A DNA stretch of 35,627 nt from Mesorhizobium sp. (GTDB lineage Bacteria > Pseudomonadota > Alphaproteobacteria > Rhizobiales > Rhizobiaceae): positions 1 to 35,627 of the forward strand of contig JAIPUZ010000091.1 in the NCBI GenBank assembly GCA_022833215.1, given 5' to 3'. Below are positions 19,600 through 26,609 of this stretch, in pieces. The notes below the pieces were generated by a model that made no database searches, was not told the origin of the DNA, and was given only the letters and a program-made list of their open reading frames with translations. Within the stretch, counting starts at the first letter, position 1, and the number at the start of each line of letters is the position of its first letter. A program made the position numbers and the translations under genes.

Positions 19600-20649
19600 C
19601 TATCCGATCGTGCGCTCCAGCACACCCACCCAGTTCTTCCAGGCGATCTTCTCGATCAGTTCGCGTCCGTAGCCCTTTGAAGCCAGTGCCCCGATAAGGT
19701 TCGGCAGACCTGAAACATCGCCGATCGCGGCCGGAATGGTTGCCCCGTCGAAGTCGGAACCGAAGCCGACATGATCTTCGCCAAGCGCCTCCAGCAGAGC
19801 ATCGATGTGGCGGACCATCACGTCGAGTCCGGTGTCCGGGTCCATGCGGCCGTCCTCGCGCAGGAACCCGGTGGCGAAGTTCAGGCCCACCATGCCCTTC
19901 GTTTCGCGGATCGCGCCGAGCTGCCATTCGGTCAGGTTGCGGGCGTGCGGGCAAAGCGCATGGACATTGGAATGGGTGGCGACCAGCGGCGCATCGCTCA
20001 GTCCGGCGACATCGCGAAAACCCTTTTCATTGAGATGCGACAGGTCGATCATGATGCGCAGACGGTTGCAGGCCCTGACCAGTTCCTTGCCGGCATCGCT
20101 CAGGCCAGGGCCTGTATCCGGCGTCGAGGGCAGGCGGAACGGCACCCCATGGCCGAAGGCATTCGGACGGCTCCACACAATGCCGAGGGAACGCAGGCCC
20201 GCCGCATGCAGCACGTCAAGCTCGGCAAGGTCCGTGTCGATGGCTTCCGCGCCTTCGATGTGGAACACGGCAGCAAGCGTTCCGGCAGAAATGGCGGTCC
20301 TGACATCGGCCGCGCTGCGGCACACGCTGAGCGCCCCTGCCCGCTCCAGCCGCAGCAGGATCGAGGCCATTGCTGTGGTGGAGGTCAGCGCATCCGCCCG
20401 CTCGAGCTCGGGCGCCAGCGGCTCGTCGACCGCCGGCTTCATCGTGCGCGCAGGCGCGGTCTCCAGAGGTGGCGGGAAGATTGCGAACATGCCGCCGGCG
20501 AAACCGCCCTTGCGGGCACGCGGCAGATCGATGTGCCAGCTGGCGGGGCTGCCTTCGATGAACAGTTTTTCCTTGTCCCGTTCGGACGCCTGGTAGAGCT
20601 TCATCAGCGTGTCGTTGTGGCCATCGAAGACCGGAATCAGTTCTGTCAC
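19600..20649 (-). CDS. Membrane-dipeptidase-type zinc dipeptidase (peptidase M19)
   Basis: A 349-residue M19 dipeptidase; the family hydrolyses dipeptides, often with a D-residue at the C-terminal side. Binuclear zinc ligands are visible: H11 and D13 in DGHNDT, bridging E132 in HIEGAEA, H205 in DLSHLNEKG and H226 in ATHSNVH; GSDFDGA near the C-terminus is the conserved Asp motif. There is no signal peptide, so it should be cytoplasmic despite the family name. The GTG start at 20649 is preceded by AAGGA. The Lrp-type regulator gene lies 45 bp upstream on the same strand, so the two are probably co-transcribed, and the ammonia-lyase-like gene is divergent. The context suggests peptide or amino-acid catabolism. 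Confidence 0.9.
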   Translation of the reverse strand: MTELIPVFDGHNDTLMKLYQASERDKEKLFIEGSPASWHIDLPRARKGGFAGGMFAIFPPPLETAPARTMKPAVDEPLAPELERADALTSTTAMASILLRLERAGALSVCRSAADVRTAISAGTLAAVFHIEGAEAIDTDLAELDVLHAAGLRSLGIVWSRPNAFGHGVPFRLPSTPDTGPGLSDAGKELVRACNRLRIMIDLSHLNEKGFRDVAGLSDAPLVATHSNVHALCPHARNLTEWQLGAIRETKGMVGLNFATGFLREDGRMDPDTGLDVMVRHIDALLEALGEDHVGFGSDFDGATIPAAIGDVSGLPNLIGALASKGYGRELIEKIAWKNWVGVLERTIG

Positions 20650-20694
20650 GTCGTCATGTCCTTGGGCGATTTTCGGGAAACGGATTGGAAACTG

Positions 20695-21201
20695 TCAGAT
20701 TGGTTCTCGTGACGGGTTTGGCAATTGTACGGCGAGCCCCGTCTTTATGCGATCCATCACCACCAGTGTGCGGAAACGCCGGACGTTGTGGTTGCCGAAG
20801 AACAGCCGCCTCGTCAGCGCATCGTAACCGGACATGGAAGCGACGGTGACGATGAGGACGAAGTCGGCATCGCCGGTGACATAGTAGCACTGCTGCACCG
20901 CAGGGTCCGCGGCGAACCTGCGCCGGGCCGCATCGAGCAGGTCGAGACGTTCACTTTCGACCGCAACCTCGACCACGATGGTGATCGGCTGTCCGACGCG
21001 GGCGGGATCGACCACCGCGAAATTGCCGGTGATGACGCCGTTTTCCTGCATGCGGCGCACCCGTCGGTGCACAGCCGCCGCCGACAGGTTCACCCGCTCG
21101 CCGATAATGCGATGCGCGATCGTGTTGTCCCGCTGCAATATGTCCAGGATCGCCAGATCGAAGCTGTCGAGGCTGTCACGAGCCGACTCAGGCACCAGCA
21201 T
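20695..21201 (-). CDS. Lrp/AsnC-family transcriptional regulator
   Basis: A 168-residue regulator. The N-terminal winged HTH (about 10-60) has LDSFDLAILDILQRDNTIAH and VNLSAAAVHRRVRRMQENGV. The C-terminal RAM/AsnC effector domain (about 70-150) includes QQCYYVTGDADFVLIVTV. Such proteins form octamers and sense amino acids. The start at 21201 (MLVPESARDS) was chosen because the HTH follows directly; a much longer frame to 22533 is a shadow of the divergent gene. It lies upstream of the dipeptidase and divergent from the ammonia-lyase-like gene, the usual layout for a local regulator of amino-acid catabolism. Confidence 0.9.
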   Translation of the reverse strand: MLVPESARDSLDSFDLAILDILQRDNTIAHRIIGERVNLSAAAVHRRVRRMQENGVITGNFAVVDPARVGQPITIVVEVAVESERLDLLDAARRRFAADPAVQQCYYVTGDADFVLIVTVASMSGYDALTRRLFFGNHNVRRFRTLVVMDRIKTGLAVQLPNPSREPI

Positions 21202-21220
21202 CACCAAAATCGAGATTTTT

Positions 21221-21267
21221 TTGCATTCTGACGGCCAAAATCGGGAAAATCCAGCCTGTGGATGCAA
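21221..21267. promoter_or_regulatory. Candidate Lrp operator in the regulator/ammonia-lyase divergent gap
   Basis: Inverted half-sites TTGCAT at 21221-21226 and ATGCAA at 21262-21267 each lie beside an AT tract (TTTTTTT on the left, TAAAAT on the right). They sit in the 99-bp gap between the divergent start codons. AT-rich sites in tandem are typical for Lrp/AsnC proteins. AAAATCGAGATTTT at 21206-21219 is a second small palindrome at the regulator's own start. Regulation is inferred. Confidence 0.4.
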
Positions 21268-21300
21268 TAAAATCCCGGTCGATCCCAACCGAGGTGCCCC

Positions 21301-22494
21301 ATGCTGATCCTGAATGCCCATCCCGATCACAACCGGCCGCTCGCCCCTGCCGATGCCGAAATGCTGGGGCTGGAGGGTGCCCGGACCGTCGAGCGTTTCC
21401 TTGCCTGCCGCCCGGACCACAGGCCAACTCCGCTGCACGTGCTCGCCGGGCTGGCGGCGGAGCTTGGCGTTGCGTCCATCTGGATGAAGGATGAGGGCCT
21501 GCGCCTCGGCCTCGGCAGTTTCAAGGCACTGGGAGGCTCCTATGCCGTCATCCGCCTGGTGCTGGAGGAAGCCGCGCGACAGCTCGGACATGCCGTGGAC
21601 TTCGCGGACCTGCGGTCGCCAGCGGTGCGCCGGGTGGCACAGGCCATGACCTTCGGCTGCGCGACAGACGGCAATCACGGCAAATCCGTCGCTGCCGGTG
21701 CGCGCATGGTCGGCGCCCGCGCGGCGGTCTTCGTCCACGCCGGCGTCAGCGATGAGCGCGTGGCCGCCATCGCGGCACATGGAGCGGAAGTCGTCCGCGT
21801 CGGGGGAACCTATGACGATTCGGTTGCCGAGGCGGCGCGCGTGTGCCGCGAGAATGGCTGGACCGTCGTATCCGACACATCGTGGCCGGGCTATGAGCGC
21901 GTCCCCTCGCTGGTCATGCAGGGATACACGGCCATGCTTGGCGAAGCGCTCGCCGCCATGCCGCAATCGCCGACCCATGTTTTCGTGCAGGCCGGAGTCG
22001 GCGGGCTCGCCGCAGCCGTAGCCGGGCATTTCGACATCCGGTTCGGCGCCGGCAGGCCGAAACTCATCGTCGTCGAGCCTGCGCGCGCGGCCTGTATCCA
22101 TGAAAGCGCCCGGGCCGGCCATCCCGTCAGGGTCGGGCACGGCGAGGCGACGATCATGGCCATGCTGGAGTGCTACGAACCGTCGCTGGTCGCATGGCGG
22201 GTGCTTTCCCGCAAGGCGGACGCCTTCATGACCGTGAGCGAGGAAAATGCGGCCCACACCATGCGCCGGCTTGCCCGCCCGGCCGGGTCCGATCCCGCCG
22301 TCGTCGCCGGCGAAAGCGGCGGCGCGGGGCTGGCAGGGCTGATCCGGGCATTGTCCGACCCCGAAGCCAAACCGGCGCTCGGGCTGGACGAAAGTTCCCG
22401 CATATTCGTCATCAACACCGAAACCGCGACCGACAGGGCCCGTTACGAGGCCATCGTCGGAAGCGCGCCCGACGCAGTGGCCGGAAGCGCCTGA
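21301..22494 (+). CDS. Diaminopropionate ammonia-lyase-like PLP enzyme
   Basis: A 397-residue fold-type II PLP enzyme of the diaminopropionate ammonia-lyase (DpaL/YgeX) group, which converts 2,3-diaminopropionate to pyruvate and ammonia. The PLP lysine is K75 in LGLGSFKALGGSYAV, the group signature. ATDGNHGKSVAAGARM is the Asn loop binding the PLP phosphate or ring, QAGVGGLAAAVAGHF is the glycine loop, and VAGESGGAGLAG lies near the C-terminus. Threonine deaminases and serine dehydratases share the fold, but the DEGLRLGLGSFKALGG context favours DpaL. The ATG at 21301 follows GAGGTG. Divergent from an Lrp regulator and a dipeptidase. The product pyruvate could feed the 2-oxoacid dehydrogenase encoded at 26729-32107. 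Confidence 0.82.
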   Translation: MLILNAHPDHNRPLAPADAEMLGLEGARTVERFLACRPDHRPTPLHVLAGLAAELGVASIWMKDEGLRLGLGSFKALGGSYAVIRLVLEEAARQLGHAVDFADLRSPAVRRVAQAMTFGCATDGNHGKSVAAGARMVGARAAVFVHAGVSDERVAAIAAHGAEVVRVGGTYDDSVAEAARVCRENGWTVVSDTSWPGYERVPSLVMQGYTAMLGEALAAMPQSPTHVFVQAGVGGLAAAVAGHFDIRFGAGRPKLIVVEPARAACIHESARAGHPVRVGHGEATIMAMLECYEPSLVAWRVLSRKADAFMTVSEENAAHTMRRLARPAGSDPAVVAGESGGAGLAGLIRALSDPEAKPALGLDESSRIFVINTETATDRARYEAIVGSAPDAVAGSA

Positions 22495-22554
22495 CAGCTC
22501 CCTGACAGGCTCCCCGGGTCCAGGGCGCGCCACTGCTCCAGCTTTGGCAGGACC

Positions 22555-23160
22555 CTACGACAGATTGTCGAGCTTGCGCTGCATTGCAGCGATCTGCTCC
22601 TTGAGTTCCTGAAGATCGTCGCCGCGCTCGCCTTCCTCCTTGCGCGAAGGCGCTTCGCCCTGCTGCGCGGCAGCCCCGCCGGCCGGAAACGGCGTGAACA
22701 TGCGCATCGCGTTCTGGAACATCTCCATGTTGCGGCGCGTCTGCTCCTCCAGCGCCTTCATCGACAAAGGCATCTTCATCATGTCCATGGGCGTCCTGGG
22801 GAGGGCATCCTTCATCTGCGCGCGGAACCGCTCCTGCTCCTTGGCGAAGGCGAGCATCGACTGTTCCAGAAAGGATGGCACGATCATCTGCATCTGGTCG
22901 CCATAGAAAGCGATGAGCTGACGCAGGAACGGGATCGGCAGCATGTTCTGGCCGTCCTTGTTCTCCAGCTCGAAAATGATCTGGGTAAGCACCGGATGGG
23001 TGATGTCCTCGCCAGTCTTGGCATCCTGCACCGAGAAATCCTCGCCGCGCTTGACCATGGCGGCGAGATCCTCCAGCGTGACGTAGGTGCTGGTTCCGGT
23101 ATTGTAGAGTCGTCTGTTGGCGTATTTCTTGATGATCACCGGTTCGCCCTTCGCAGCCAT
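22555..23160 (-). CDS. phaR: Polyhydroxyalkanoate synthesis repressor PhaR
   Basis: A 201-residue regulator. The N-terminal PHB/PHA accumulation regulator DNA-binding domain has the signature IIKKYANRRLYNTGTSTYVT followed by LEDLA. Two PHB-associated segments follow (ITHPVLTQIIFELENK and FLRQLIAFYGDQMQ). The C-terminus is Met-rich and ends in a probable short coiled coil (DLQELKEQIAAMQRKLDNL). PhaR proteins repress pha genes including phasins and bind PHB granules, releasing DNA when polymer is present. The ATG at 23160 has a GGGGAGGA Shine-Dalgarno. Divergent from phaA-phaB, as in many rhizobia. Confidence 0.94.
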   Translation of the reverse strand: MAAKGEPVIIKKYANRRLYNTGTSTYVTLEDLAAMVKRGEDFSVQDAKTGEDITHPVLTQIIFELENKDGQNMLPIPFLRQLIAFYGDQMQMIVPSFLEQSMLAFAKEQERFRAQMKDALPRTPMDMMKMPLSMKALEEQTRRNMEMFQNAMRMFTPFPAGGAAAQQGEAPSRKEEGERGDDLQELKEQIAAMQRKLDNLS

Positions 23161-23445
23161 CAGCGTCCTCCCCGATCAGCTTCGGCACATTGGTAAGCAA
23201 ATACTTACTATTTGCATTCCTGAATTGCAGGATAGGCGCAAAAGCAATCCGGTTCCAAGACATTTTGTGCGGTGCAGAACGGATAGTGTCCGGGACCGCG
23301 ATCCAAAATGCTGCGCAGCATTGGTGAGCCGGCTCAGGGTCGTGTCCTGCATTGCGGAATTTCAGGGTTTGACTCGCGTTTCGGAAAGGGCAACAAAAGT
23401 CAGGGAAATCTTCGAAAGCAATCCCCGCAAGGTCCGGAGAAACAT
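23161..23445. promoter_or_regulatory. Divergent phaR/phaA control region with palindromes
   Basis: A gap of 285 bp without a gene. GCAAATA at 23197-23203 and TATTTGC at 23209-23215 form an inverted repeat that overlaps a second one (GTAAG 23193-23197 / CTTAC 23204-23208). AATGCTGCGCAGCATT at 23307-23322 is a perfect 16-bp palindrome with the core CTGCGCAG. Other TGC/GCA words (CTGAATTGCAG, GTGCAG, CCTGCATTGCGG) recur. PhaR proteins are reported to bind TGC-rich sites, so these are candidate operators for autoregulation and phaAB control. The phaA Shine-Dalgarno GGAGA is at 23436-23440. Confidence 0.5.
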
Positions 23446-24633
23446 ATGTCCGCTTCAAATTCCATCGTCATCGCCAGCGCCGCCCGCACGCCGGTCGGCT
23501 CCTTCAGCGGCGCCTTCGCAAACATCCCGGCACACGAGCTCGGCGCGATCGTTATCAGGGAAGTTCTGGCCCGTGCAGGCGTCGATGCGGCAGAGGTGGA
23601 CGAGGTCATTCTCGGTCAGGTGCTCACCGCAGCGCAGGGCCAGAACCCCGCCCGGCAGGCGTCCATGCTGGCCGGCGTTCCGAAGGAAGCCTCCGCCTGG
23701 GGCATGAACCAGGTTTGCGGATCGGGCCTGCGCTCCGTGGCGCTCGGCATGCAGCAGATCGCCACCGGCGACGCCCGCGTCGTCGTTGCCGGCGGGCAGG
23801 AATCCATGTCTCTCTCGCCGCATGCCCAGCATCTGCGCAACGGCGTGAAGATGGGCGATTACAAGATGATCGACACCATGATCAAGGACGGCCTGTGGGA
23901 CGCCTTCAACGGCTATCACATGGGCATCACGGCGGAGAACGTGGCCCGCGAATTCCAGATTTCGCGCGACGAGCAGGACCAGTTCGCGCTGGCATCGCAG
24001 AACAAGGCCGAGGCCGCCCAGAAGGCCGGCAGGTTCCGGGACGAGATCGTTTCCGTGACGGTGAAGGGGCGCAAGGGCGACACCATCGTCGAGGACGACG
24101 AATATATCCGCCACGGCGCCACCATCGACGCCATGCAGAAACTGAAGCCCGCCTTCGACAAGGAAGGCACCGTGACGGCCGCTAACGCCTCGGGCATCAA
24201 TGACGGCGCCGCCGGCGTGCTCCTGATGACGGAGGCGGAAGCGCAGCGGCGCGGCATCGCCCCGCTCGCCCGCATCGCCTCATGGGCGACCGCCGGCGTC
24301 GATCCCGCCGTGATGGGAACCGGTCCGATCCCTGCCTCGAAGAAGGCACTGGAAAAGGCCGGCTGGTCCGTCGGCGATCTCGACCTCGTCGAAGCCAACG
24401 AAGCCTTTGCAGCGCAGGCTTGCGCCGTGAACAAGGGACTGGGCTGGAATACCGACATCGTCAATGTCAACGGCGGGGCCATCGCCATCGGCCACCCGAT
24501 CGGCGCTTCGGGCGCCCGCATCCTCAACACCCTCGTCTACGAAATGAAGCGCCGCGGCGCGAAGAAGGGGCTGGCCACGCTGTGCATCGGCGGCGGCATG
24601 GGCGTTGCCATGTGCATCGAAGGGCTGAACTAG
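23446..24633 (+). CDS. phaA: Acetyl-CoA C-acetyltransferase (beta-ketothiolase)
   Basis: A 395-residue biosynthetic thiolase that condenses two acetyl-CoA into acetoacetyl-CoA, the first step of PHB synthesis. Nucleophile C91 lies in [13 protein letters not shown]350 in [11 protein letters not shown], and C380 in [11 protein letters not shown], positions within two residues of the Zoogloea enzyme. The [14 protein letters not shown] start and [15 protein letters not shown] are typical. The ATG at 23446 was chosen for homology and the GGAGA 5 nt upstream; an upstream in-frame start at 23308 has no family support. It is followed 114 bp later by phaB. Confidence 0.96.
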   Translation: MSASNSIVIASAARTPVGSFSGAFANIPAHELGAIVIREVLARAGVDAAEVDEVILGQVLTAAQGQNPARQASMLAGVPKEASAWGMNQVCGSGLRSVALGMQQIATGDARVVVAGGQESMSLSPHAQHLRNGVKMGDYKMIDTMIKDGLWDAFNGYHMGITAENVAREFQISRDEQDQFALASQNKAEAAQKAGRFRDEIVSVTVKGRKGDTIVEDDEYIRHGATIDAMQKLKPAFDKEGTVTAANASGINDGAAGVLLMTEAEAQRRGIAPLARIASWATAGVDPAVMGTGPIPASKKALEKAGWSVGDLDLVEANEAFAAQACAVNKGLGWNTDIVNVNGGAIAIGHPIGASGARILNTLVYEMKRRGAKKGLATLCIGGGMGVAMCIEGLN

Positions 24634-24674
24634 GCAACAATGGGGGCGCAGGGCAGACCGACCGGAAAGGCATG

Positions 24675-24700
24675 GATTGAGGCACCATACCGCCTCAATC
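24675..24700 (+). other. Intercistronic inverted repeat between phaA and phaB
   Basis: A perfect 9-bp stem, GATTGAGGC at 24675-24683 and GCCTCAATC at 24692-24700, with an 8-nt loop and no T-run. It may tune mRNA stability or partial termination between phaA and phaB. Confidence 0.5.
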
Positions 24701-24747
24701 TCCTGCTCCGTTCCGGCGGACTGCACTGATAACGGAGAATCGCAAGC

Positions 24748-25470
24748 ATGAGCAGAGTCGCAATTGTTACCGGTGGAACACGCGGCATCGGCGCCGCCAT
24801 CGCCAGGGCGTTGAAGGACGCAGGTTACAAGGTTGCCGCCAACTATGCCGGCAATGACGAGGCCGCCCGCGCATTCAACGAAGAAACGGGCATTCCGGTC
24901 TACAAATGGTCGGTTGCCGACTACGATGCCTGCGCAGCCGGCGTCGCCCAGGTCGAGGCCGACCTCGGTCCGGTTTCGGTTCTGGTCAACAATGCCGGCA
25001 TCACCCGCGACTCCATGTTTCACAAGATGACGCGTGAGCAGTGGAACGAGGTGATCAGCACGAACCTCAACGGCGTCTTCAACATGACCCACCCGCTGTG
25101 GACCGGCATGCGCGACCGCAAGTTCGGCCGCGTCATCACGATCTCATCCATCAACGGGCAGAAGGGCCAGATGGGTCAGGCCAACTATTCGGCCGCCAAG
25201 GCCGGCGATATCGGCTTCACCAAGGCGCTGGCGCAGGAAGGCGCGCGCGCCGGCATCACCGTCAACGCCATCTGCCCCGGCTACATCGCCACCGACATGG
25301 TGATGGCGGTGCCGGAAAAGGTGCGCGAGGCAATCGTCGCCCAGATTCCGGTCGGCCGCCTCGGCGAGGCGGAGGAGATCGCACGCTGCGTCGTCTTCCT
25401 CGCTTCCGACGATGCCGGCTTCATCACCGGCTCGACCCTTACCGCGAATGGCGGCCAGTATCTGGTCTGA
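24748..25470 (+). CDS. phaB: Acetoacetyl-CoA reductase (SDR family)
   Basis: A 240-residue classical short-chain dehydrogenase that reduces acetoacetyl-CoA to (R)-3-hydroxybutyryl-CoA with NADPH. The cofactor motif TGGTRGIG is at residues 8-15, NNAG at 81-84, and the catalytic triad S134 (ISSINGQKGQMGQ), Y147 and K151 (YSAAK). ITRDSMFHKM and GQKGQMGQANYS are characteristic of PhaB rather than FabG, as is the pairing with phaA. No PHB synthase (phaC) is present in the window. Shine-Dalgarno CGGAGA lies before the ATG. Confidence 0.95.
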   Translation: MSRVAIVTGGTRGIGAAIARALKDAGYKVAANYAGNDEAARAFNEETGIPVYKWSVADYDACAAGVAQVEADLGPVSVLVNNAGITRDSMFHKMTREQWNEVISTNLNGVFNMTHPLWTGMRDRKFGRVITISSINGQKGQMGQANYSAAKAGDIGFTKALAQEGARAGITVNAICPGYIATDMVMAVPEKVREAIVAQIPVGRLGEAEEIARCVVFLASDDAGFITGSTLTANGGQYLV

Positions 25471-25505
25471 TGCACTTCGCTGTGCCGATAAGGCACAGCA
25501 TCGTT

Positions 25506-25535
25506 AACGGCGCAACCTCACCGGTTGCGCCGTTT
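25506..25535 (+). terminator. Terminator after phaB
   Basis: A perfect 12-bp stem, AACGGCGCAACC at 25506-25517 and GGTTGCGCCGTT at 25523-25534, with a 5-nt loop, followed by only three T residues (25533-25535). It lies 35 bp after the phaB stop and is the likely end of the phaAB transcript. Confidence 0.75.
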
Positions 25536-25567
25536 CCACATCCAGCCTGTGGGCGACCTGTGGATAA
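25532..25567. promoter_or_regulatory. Cluster of DnaA-box-like sequences
   Basis: TGTGGATAA at 25559-25567 is an exact reverse complement of the strong DnaA box TTATCCACA. TGTGGGCGA at 25548-25556 (6 of 9) and GTTTCCACA at 25532-25540 (7 of 9, opposite orientation) are degenerate versions. Spacings are 16 and 11 bp. Binding is inferred from sequence only. Confidence 0.45.
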
Positions 25568-25584
25568 GCTGTGCAGACCACAAT

Positions 25585-25644
25585 ATGTAGCGGTGAACGA
25601 AACAGGAAAATTTACCTGTCAGCGATTCGTCGCCGTTTCGTTCC
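25585..25644. repeat. Direct repeat copy A (60 bp)
   Basis: Aligned without gaps to copy B at 25847-25906: 49 of 60 positions agree, with the first 20 matching at 19, the last 27 at 26, and a divergent 13-nt centre. Copy A carries a perfect 9-bp inverted repeat, GAACGAAAC at 25595-25603 and GTTTCGTTC at 25635-25643, and an inner ACAGG/CCTGT pair. ACCACA lies shortly upstream of each copy. Confidence 0.85.
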
Positions 25645-25991
25645 GCCTTTGGCCGGATCGTTAACGCCATGCCGGCAATGGCGTTCAGGAAAGCTTAACA
25701 CATCCTAACAAAATCTATAATTTTCAATATCTTGGGCGACCACAGGGATCGTCTGCCGTCGATTCTCGCCATTTCGGGGCGCTTCCATCGAAAGCGCCGC
25801 GTCCTCCGATTCAGCATCTAGCCAGATAGTCACCACAGAAATCTACATGTAGCCGTGAACGAAACATGAATCGGGAAGAGTCAGCGATTCGTCGCCGATT
25901 CGTTCCAGACTCGTTCCACTTGCACGAAACCAGCATCGCAACCTGCCGGAGAGCGTGGTTCCGGGCGGCCTGAATCCCGAAAACATGAGTC
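25624..25991. promoter_or_regulatory. Cluster of ten GANTC (CcrM-type methylation) sites
   Basis: GANTC starts at 25624, 25761, 25808, 25868, 25878, 25886, 25897, 25908, 25972 and 25987. The middle five have spacings of 10, 8, 11 and 11 bp, close to one helical turn. Chance in GC-rich DNA would give about one per 300 bp. GANTC is the target of the alphaproteobacterial cell-cycle methyltransferase CcrM. A regulatory function is inferred. Confidence 0.6.
25847..25906. repeat. Direct repeat copy B (60 bp)
   Basis: The partner of copy A, 262 bp downstream. The inverted repeat is GAACGAAAC at 25857-25865 with GATTCGTTC at 25897-25905, one mismatch. The conserved block GTCAGCGATTCGTCGCCG is identical in both copies. 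Copy B has GANTC sites that copy A lacks. Confidence 0.85.
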
Positions 25992-26050
25992 TCTCGTGAC
26001 CGGGCGCAGCCTGTTTCGTGGTGTACTGCACCGCCATTGCATCTATGCTC

Positions 26051-26096
26051 GGCATGATATGCTCCAGAATTTTTATCGGGAAACACATTATGCCGA
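26051..26096 (+). promoter_or_regulatory. Candidate operator at the second Lrp gene
   Basis: GGCATGATATGC at 26051-26062 has GCAT/ATGC arms, and ATTATGCCGA at 26087-26096 overlaps the ATG at 26090. The 10-mer ATTATGCCGA recurs exactly at 26633-26642 before the E1 gene, suggesting that the Lrp protein binds both promoters. Confidence 0.45.
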
Positions 26097-26557
26097 AGCG
26101 CTCGCTGGACGACACTGACCGCCGCATCCTTACCCAGTTGCAGAAGGACAGCAGCCTCACCAATGTCGAGTTGTCCGGCCGGGTCGGGCTGTCTCCGTCA
26201 CCTTGTCTTGCGCGAGTCAAGCAACTTGAGCGTGACGGCTTCATTCGCGGCTATGTCGCGCTGGTCGACGCGGAAGCCCTCGACCTGTCGATCAACGTCT
26301 TCATCCAGGTGACGCTGGAAAAACAGGTGGAGCAGGCGCTGCGTACCTTCGAACAGAAGATGAGTTCTTTCCCGCAGGTGATGGAATGCTACCTTATGAC
26401 CGGAGACAGCGACTATCTGGTTCGCCTCATCGTGCCGGACATGAAAGCCCTGGAGCATTTCATCGTCAACGAACTGACCAAGATACCGGGCGTCTCCAAC
26501 ATCCGGTCCAGCTTCGCCCTCAAGCAGGTGAAGTACAAGACCGCGCTTCCCGTCTGA
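26090..26557 (+). CDS. Lrp/AsnC-family regulator of the adjacent 2-oxoacid dehydrogenase operon
   Basis: A 155-residue regulator with an N-terminal HTH (LDDTDRRILTQLQKDSSLTN, then LSGRVGLSPSPCLARVKQLE) and a C-terminal RAM domain (about 65-145, MECYLMTGDSDYLVRLIV). The start MPKRSLDDTDR at 26090 was chosen because Lrp homology begins there; an in-frame ATG at 26018 would add 24 residues without homology. It precedes a homodimeric-E1 dehydrogenase operon in the same direction. In Pseudomonas putida an Lrp-type regulator, MdeR, accompanies the 2-oxobutyrate dehydrogenase gene mdeB, which offers a parallel. It probably senses an amino acid whose breakdown yields the dehydrogenase substrate. Confidence 0.9.
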   Translation: MPKRSLDDTDRRILTQLQKDSSLTNVELSGRVGLSPSPCLARVKQLERDGFIRGYVALVDAEALDLSINVFIQVTLEKQVEQALRTFEQKMSSFPQVMECYLMTGDSDYLVRLIVPDMKALEHFIVNELTKIPGVSNIRSSFALKQVKYKTALPV

Positions 26558-26609
26558 GTTCGTTGCTGCCCACTGCCGCCCGGCAAAGCGCCACTCAGTG
26601 AATCGTACT

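Larger units (their letters stand above)
25471..26089. other. Gene-free 620-bp region with dense repeats and sites
   Basis: No credible gene is present on either strand; the short open frames have no recognisable content. The region holds, in order: the phaB terminator, three DnaA-box-like words (25532-25567), direct repeat copy A (25585-25644), an AT-rich patch at about 25693-25733, direct repeat copy B (25847-25906), a cluster of GANTC sites (25624-25991), and the promoter region of the second Lrp gene. CGAAAC or its complement GTTTCG occurs five times (25598, 25635, 25860, 25925, 26013). Confidence 0.8.

Noticed and set aside
20695-22533. 612-codon minus-strand frame covering the Lrp regulator and the ammonia-lyase-like gene
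   Set aside because: Only the last 168 codons are Lrp-like; the rest is antisense to the PLP enzyme.
25595-25643. Miniature transposable element bounded by 9-bp inverted repeats
   Set aside because: No target-site duplication flanks either copy, and the conserved blocks extend beyond the inverted repeats on the left.
25693-25707. Full CtrA box (TTAA-N7-TTAA)
   Set aside because: TTAACACATCCTAAC has only one good half; the second half is TAAC.
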